A stretch of DNA of 64,000 bases, taken from positions 2,294,001-2,358,000 of the forward strand of contig OX637802.1 in the NCBI GenBank assembly GCA_951802425.1, read 5' to 3'. The translations under genes and the position numbers were made by a program. This document shows positions 59,130 through 64,000 of this stretch, one piece after another (within the stretch, counting starts at the first letter, position 1; every line of letters starts with the position of its first letter). This DNA is from Clavaria fumosa. Lineage: Eukaryota > Basidiomycota > Agaricomycetes > Agaricales > Clavariaceae. The notes under the pieces are model-generated. The model was not told the DNA's origin, made no database searches, and saw only the letters and a program-made list of their open reading frames with translations.

Positions 59130-59580
59130 ATATATATTTCAGCTGGCAGCGTAATAAGAAAGCGTTGGGTGACAATGAGTGCCAAAAGATATATATGCTC
59201 CGTGTCCATGTAGTCCATGCAGTAAATAATACACATAGCTGTCGGCGAAGAGATCGACAACTCGAGGCGCTACCACGCGGTGCAGCACGTCGAGTTCCAT
59301 CAGGATCGCGTCCAGCGTTGCTTCGTCAGGCTCAAGACGGATTTCCCGCGGGCGCATTGGAGAGATGCTTTTCGCTATGGCAACGTGAGGGGCCATAGTT
59401 GCCTCTGCCGAGCTTTTTGTCGAGGAGTGACTGGCCTATAGAAGTCGACGGCGGACGCGTGGTGGACGGCTTAGCTCTTGAGATTAAGCACACCAGATGG
59501 GTCACTAAGAGGGAAGTCAGACTGTATAGTGTGTAAATGACGAGGCAGAAGGGAGAGGGCGAAACGGGAGAATCGAACGA
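59130..59580 (-). pseudogene. Broken partial copy of the PBS2 kinase N-lobe
   Basis: On the minus strand, DNA about 80 percent alike by eye to PBS2 exons encodes DPSGVLNLKS, a stop, AVHHASAVDFY, a gap, DKKLGRGNYG, and then REIRLEPDEATLDAILMELD and VLHRVVAPRVVDLFADSYVYY. The in-frame TAA after LNLKS, deletions around the glycine loop and loss of the FYGAFF segment show it is not functional. It ends before the catalytic loop. It lies about 200 bp upstream of the intact PBS2 start. Confidence 0.8.
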
Positions 59581-59684
59581 GAGTCGAGTCAAAATGCAGA
59601 AGAACACACATAGTCTCGTCAAAGGTGGACGGTCTGCACTTGCAATTGTTGTCTATGGGTCGGCCACGTACCCTTAACCGTCTC

Positions 59685-59805
59685 CCTCTTCGACCATGCC
59701 CCGCGCAAGTCTCTCGAGTCCAAGCTCAAGGCTCACCATCAATGACTCCATCTTCGCCACGTCACCCTGAATTTTGGCAGGCTGTAGCGGTGGGGGCAGG
59801 AGAAG
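59685..59805 (+). pseudogene. Inverted fragment of the PBS2 N-terminal region
   Basis: On the plus strand, TMPRASLSS..., then SRLTINDSIFATSP, parallels TMPRTGLAG..., [15 protein letters not shown] in PBS2. This piece is in the opposite orientation to the adjacent broken kinase copy, although the two parts are collinear in the intact gene. It is therefore an inverted remnant of the same duplication. Confidence 0.6.
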
Positions 59806-59967
59806 GGGGTGCAGAGTCGCGGCGACTGCTTTATGTCCAAATTTGGGCTTGTCGAATATGGACAACAACCTTGTAGGTCCATATAGGCCTCTGCGACCCT
59901 GCATTTTCAGCGGCGTTGTTGCGGGAATCATGACTCACACAATGCAGCTTGGAAACGACTACCATCG

Positions 59968-62900
59968 ATGAAAGCGACACGACAAACTACCCCTCCAGCC
60001 AATATCACCGCTATGCGTAAAACTCTTGACACTACCCTGAGGAAGGTCAAGTCGTCTTTGGGACCTAAATCTTTTGTCTTCATCGGTCTCCAGAAAGCTC
60101 TTGCGCTTGTCTCAGAGGTTGCAGACAAGACCGGTGTACCAGGACTGCGGGAAGGTATCAAAGGAGTCACCATTCTCCTCGATGTCATTCAGGTGTGATA
60201 TTTCTTATTCAGTTCGCCATTCGGTCACGTCGCTCACTAGCTCTCATACATACAGAAAACCTCACAGAACGGCGACAACTTGAAAGCGTTGACTCGTCGT
60301 CTTATGAACTTGCACACAATGTTGCAGGAAACATCAAGTGAAGGCACCCTCTCAGCGGCAATGACTAACCGTATCAAGCGATTATCTGAGTGGGTCCCCA
60401 TCTCATGGCACAATTATTTGTTAATTTCAGACTCGGAGGACAGGTCATGGAAGGTTGTTGGTGAGAAGGCTCAGGACATGATCACTCGGAACGGCTTCGA
60501 GCGCTTTCTCGCCAGCGATCGTGATGCTGACCGGATTGCGGGGCTCATCTCTGATGTCAATGAATCAATACACGATTTCCAGGTAAGTGAACATGTTGTG
60601 CTTATCAGACTTGATGATTGGGGCCTGACTGCCTCCCAGTTGCAAAGCAACTTTGCCCTTGAGCTCGCTGTAGGGGTAAGTCCGATAATGGCCATCAAAT
60701 GACACATTCGCTAATTATTTATGTATCAGGAAATCAACACAAAGCTTGATGACTATGGTACTGGTTTACTGGGAATCTAACTGTGGCCCTCTACTGATGC
60801 CGAGCCATGCAGTTCCACCCCATGCAATTGCTGCTCATTTTAAATATAATGTCATGCTAGTCTCGTGTCTTGCCGGTACTCGTCAAGAGGTCCTTAAAGA
60901 TCTGTACCAGTGGATTAGGTGTGGCACTCAACGTGCCTCCCAGGAGTGTATGCTTGCACCCTCTGACCACTTGCGTCGGATGGGAAGTCAGCGCATGTTT
61001 TGGATCAATGGTGTAGCGGGAAGTGGGAAGACTACAACTGCCTTCACTTGTGCGCAGTATTGTGAAGAAAGAGGAATCTTGGCTGCAAGCTTTTTCTGCT
61101 CAAGGGATAATGCAGACTGCAGCAATCTCAAGCTGATATTCACGACTATTGCCTATCAACTCGGACAGTTTTGTCCTGAGTTCAAGGCTCGCCTTGCGCG
61201 TGTTCTCAGGTCAAATCCGGATGTGGTCTACTCCAATGTCTCTAATCAGCTGGAAAAGCTGATTGTGGAGCCATTGCTTGCTGTCGAAGAAGGGTTTCCT
61301 CCCAGCGTGGTTGTGATTGATGCTCTGGATGAATGCAAGGATCCCAATTCCACATCCACCATCCTAGCATCTCTATCTCACCAAATTGGTCGACTGTTCC
61401 CATTGCAATTCCTCATCACCAGTCGACCAACTCTCCAAATCATTGGGGCTTTTCAAAACCCACTACTCAGCAGCGCAATGAGGCCTTTGGTACTTCATGA
61501 AGTCGAGTTGGACATTGTTGAAAGTGATATCAAGCACTATTTAAGATGGCACCTTGATGATATCAGGGAGATATATCGGCTCCCTGCTTCATGGCCATCT
61601 CTTACAGACATTGAAGCGTTGGCCTATATGTCTTCAGGCCTATTCATTTTTGCCGCTACTGCTGTCAGGTTCATTGAAGTTGCCGATCCTATGGGGCAGC
61701 TGAAGACACTTTTGAACACAAAGACCATTGCCGGCTCTTCTCCTCTCCAGCATCTGGATCAATTATACTCTCAAGTGCTCAACACTGCATTTCCAGATAT
61801 TTCTAATCACCTTGCAGTCAAATTGCAATTGATTCTGGGGACTATTGTCCTACTTCAGGACCCTCTCCCAGCAGATCAGTTGCAGGACCTACTTGGCCAT
61901 GAAGTCAATATCAGTTGCTATTTTCAACAGCTTCAAGCAATCATCACAGTTCCGAAGGATGGTATTGGAGTAATCAGATTGATCCACCCATCATTCTTTG
62001 ACTTCATTGTGGATCTAGACAGATGCCACAATGAGCAGTTCAGAGTAAATCTTCAAGAACAGCACACCAACCTTGCTGGGAAATGCCTTACTGTGATGAA
62101 TAGGCTGACAAAGGATATATGTGGTATAAAAGACCCTACCAAATTCAATCATGAAGTGCCAGATCTCCAAGCAATGATATTGAAACACATCTCATGCAGT
62201 ATGCAGTATGCATGTAGACATTGGGGTTCTCATCTTTGTAAAGGGATTCTTTCAATTGATCTGCTGCAGCTTCTGGAGCATTTTTGCTTAAATCATGTGG
62301 TTCACTGGATAGAGGCCTGCAGCCTCCTTGGCTACCTGAAGAATGCCATACAAATGCTTGCTTCTGTGAAAGCCTTTCTTGCTGTAAGTGTTTGTTTTTA
62401 TAAAAGGAGAGTGGAAAACTTACTTTTTGCAGGTAAATAATCACCAGAATACAGCAGCCTTTGCACTATTGCATGATAGTGAAAGAATGATTCTGGAGTT
62501 CTTTCCAGCAATTAGTGTGTCTGCATTGCAGGTGTATTTTACAGCATTGCCCTTCACACCAATTGGCACCAAACTTTACAAGGCCCATTGTGGTCTGATG
62601 GAAGGATGTGTGATGGTACAAGGGTTGCCAAAACAGTGGAGTGCATGTGTGCAAGTCATAGAGGGACACACTCATAGGGTGGAATCAGTGTCATTCTCTC
62701 CAGATGGAACCATGCTTGTCTCAGCATCTGAAAAGACAGTGAGAATCTGGGATGCAGTCACTGGTGCTCATCTTCAAACACTCACAGGCCATTCTAATTC
62801 AATCACATCAGTGTCATTCTCTCCAGATTGCACAAGGATAGCATCTGGGTCACATGATAAAACAGCAATATTGTGGGATGCAATCACTGGTGCTCAACTG

Positions 62901-64000
62901 CAAACACTCACAGGCCATTCTGGCCCAGTCACATCAGTTTCATTTTCTCCAAATGGCTCAAATATAGCATCAGGATCTTTTGATGGGACAATAAGAGTGT
63001 GGGATGCAGTCACTGGTGCCCCTCTACAAACACTTGAAGGTCATTCCAAACAGGTCACATCAGTTTCATTCTCTCCAGATGGCACAAGGATAGTGTCAGG
63101 GTCCTTTGATGAAACAGTGAGAATTTGGGATGCAGTCGCAGGTGTTCATCTGCAAACACTCAGGGATAATCCCAGAATCCAATCAGTATCATTCTCTCCA
63201 GTTGGCACAAAGATAGCATTACTGTCTGAAGGTCGAACAGTTAAACTATGGGATGCAGCCACTGGTCATCTGCAAGCAATAAGGGATAACCGCTTGTTCA
63301 CATCATTTTCATTTTCTCCAGATGGTACAAAGATAGCAGCAGGGTCATGGGACAAAACAGTGGGTATATGGGATACTATCACAGGTGCTCCTCTGCAATC
63401 ACTCAAGGGCCATTCTAATTGGGTTGTATCTGTATCATTCTCCCCTGATGGCACAAGGATAGCCTCAGCCTGCTGGGACAAAACAGTGAGGGTGTGGGAT
63501 GCAATCACCAGTGCTCCACTGCAAACACCTTCAGTCCCATTCTGCTCAGATAACTCAAGTATGGCATCAAGGCTTTGGAATCAAGTGTGCAATGTAGTCA
63601 ATGGTGTTCATCTGTCAACACTCAAGGGCCATTCCAATAAGATCACATATGTTTCATTCTCTCCAGATGGTGCAAGGATAGCATCTGGGTCTGATGATGG
63701 AACATTGGGAGTGTGGGATACAGTTACTGGTGCCCATCTGCAGCCACTCAAGGGCCATTTTCAAAAGATCACATCAGTCCTATTCTCTCCAGATTGTACA
63801 AGGATAGCATCAGGGTCTAATGATAGAACAGTGACACTATGGGATGCAGCCAATAATATTCAACTGCAAGTACTCAAAGGCCATTCTGATGGGGTCACTT
63901 TAGTGTCATTTTCTCCAGATGGCACCAGAATAGCATCAGGGTCCTGGGATAAAACAGTGAAATTGTGGAATGCAGTCAGTGGTGCTCCTCAGTGTACCCT
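59968..64000 (+). CDS. STAND/NLR-like protein: N-terminal helical domain, NACHT, WD40 repeats (3' end off window)
   Basis: Fungal NACHT-WD40 proteins are implicated in non-self recognition and regulated cell death. Exons start MKATRQTTPPANITAMRKTL, join at 60256 to KTSQNGDNLKALTRRLMNLH, read through to ASDRDADRIAGLISDVNESIHDFQ, then LQSNFALELAVG, EINTKLDDYGT, VPPHAIAAHF, and the NACHT part CLAGTRQEVLKDLYQWI, Walker A GVAGSGKTT, Walker B VVVIDALDECKD and ITSRP. A helical arm follows to 62388, an intron, then VNNHQNTAAF and at least 11 WD40 repeats from 62664. The N-terminal four-helix-like segment resembles MLKL/HeLo-like adaptor domains of basidiomycete NLRs; that is inference. Codons end in A/T far more than in neighbouring genes. 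The frame is open to the window end. Confidence 0.85.
62664..64000 (+). repeat. Array of near-identical WD40 repeats (about 126 bp each)
   Basis: At least eleven units of about 42 codons are visible. The common pattern is GHS..VTSVSFSPDGTRIASGS.DKTVR followed by WDAVTGAPLQTL. Units starting near 62785, 62914, 63043 and 63403 share long stretches at DNA level, including synonymous sites (tcattctctccagatggcac). The unit near 63520-63600 is degenerate (PFCSDNSSMASRLWNQV), and those near 63160 and 63280 have lost the GH dipeptide. Confidence 0.9.

Noticed and set aside
60390..60430. Possible 41-nt intron in the STAND gene (gtgggt to tttcag)
   Set aside because: Removing it shifts the frame into an early stop, whereas reading through stays open and leads into conserved sequence.

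Overview
This is a gene-dense nuclear segment from a filamentous basidiomycete, most likely an Agaricomycete. The signs are many short introns (about 45-70 nt, GT-AG, CTGAC/CTAAC-like branch sites), very small exons, eukaryotic housekeeping genes packed roughly one per 3 kb, and fungal families such as a Zn2Cys6 regulator, a DPBB/expansin-like secreted protein and a NACHT-WD40 STAND protein. No tRNA, rRNA, CRISPR array or intact transposon was recognised by eye. The species cannot be named from the sequence alone.

Layout, left to right. 0-8 kb: 5' portion of a Tat-SF1/Cus2-like splicing factor (minus, its 3' end is off the window), an AT-rich ORF remnant, an unknown conserved gene, a 3-methyladenine DNA glycosylase with a 7-nt exon, and a PAS-kinase-type protein kinase. 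8.4-14.7 kb: the largest RNA polymerase II subunit RPB1 (minus, 18 exons), whose CTD tail is encoded by a string of phase-1 mini-exons, one possibly only 3 nt long. 16.3-26.3 kb: complex I PSST subunit, a long disordered conserved protein, meiotic MND1, and a Zn2Cys6 transcription factor (all plus). 26.4-31.1 kb: eIF5-mimic/BZW protein and Golgi COG6 (minus, tightly spaced). 31.8-35.0 kb: a secreted Ser/Thr/Asn/Gly-rich protein built by tandem duplication of an exon together with its intron. 35.5-42.0 kb: RNase H2 subunit B, a gene-poor 1.9 kb, a small unknown gene and a large disordered protein. 42.2-44.3 kb: 2-methylcitrate dehydratase (minus). 44.6-55.1 kb: SLU7, cytosolic isoleucyl-tRNA synthetase, DBP7 helicase and an ER cyclophilin, all plus strand, with the first three and the cyclophilin only about 90-220 bp apart. 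55.2-59.0 kb: a secreted, probably GPI-anchored DPBB protein and a PBS2-type MAPKK (minus). 59.1-59.8 kb: a scrambled, partly inverted remnant of PBS2. 60-64 kb: the start of a NACHT-WD40 STAND/NLR-like gene that runs off the window.

Functionally the genes fall into RNA synthesis, splicing and translation (RPB1, Tat-SF1, SLU7, DBP7, ILS1, BZW), genome maintenance (glycosylase, RNase H2B, MND1), mitochondrial metabolism (PSST, PrpD), the secretory pathway (COG6, cyclophilin), signalling (PAS-kinase-like, PBS2), and cell-surface or non-self-recognition accessory genes (exon-repeat protein, DPBB protein, STAND protein). Gene models were spliced by hand; for RPB1, the glycosylase, MND1 and the PAS-kinase-like gene the summed exon lengths are multiples of three with no internal stop. 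The strongest observations are the RPB1 micro-exons, the exon-intron tandem array, an ER cyclophilin with two possible C-termini, and the STAND gene beside a broken MAPKK copy.
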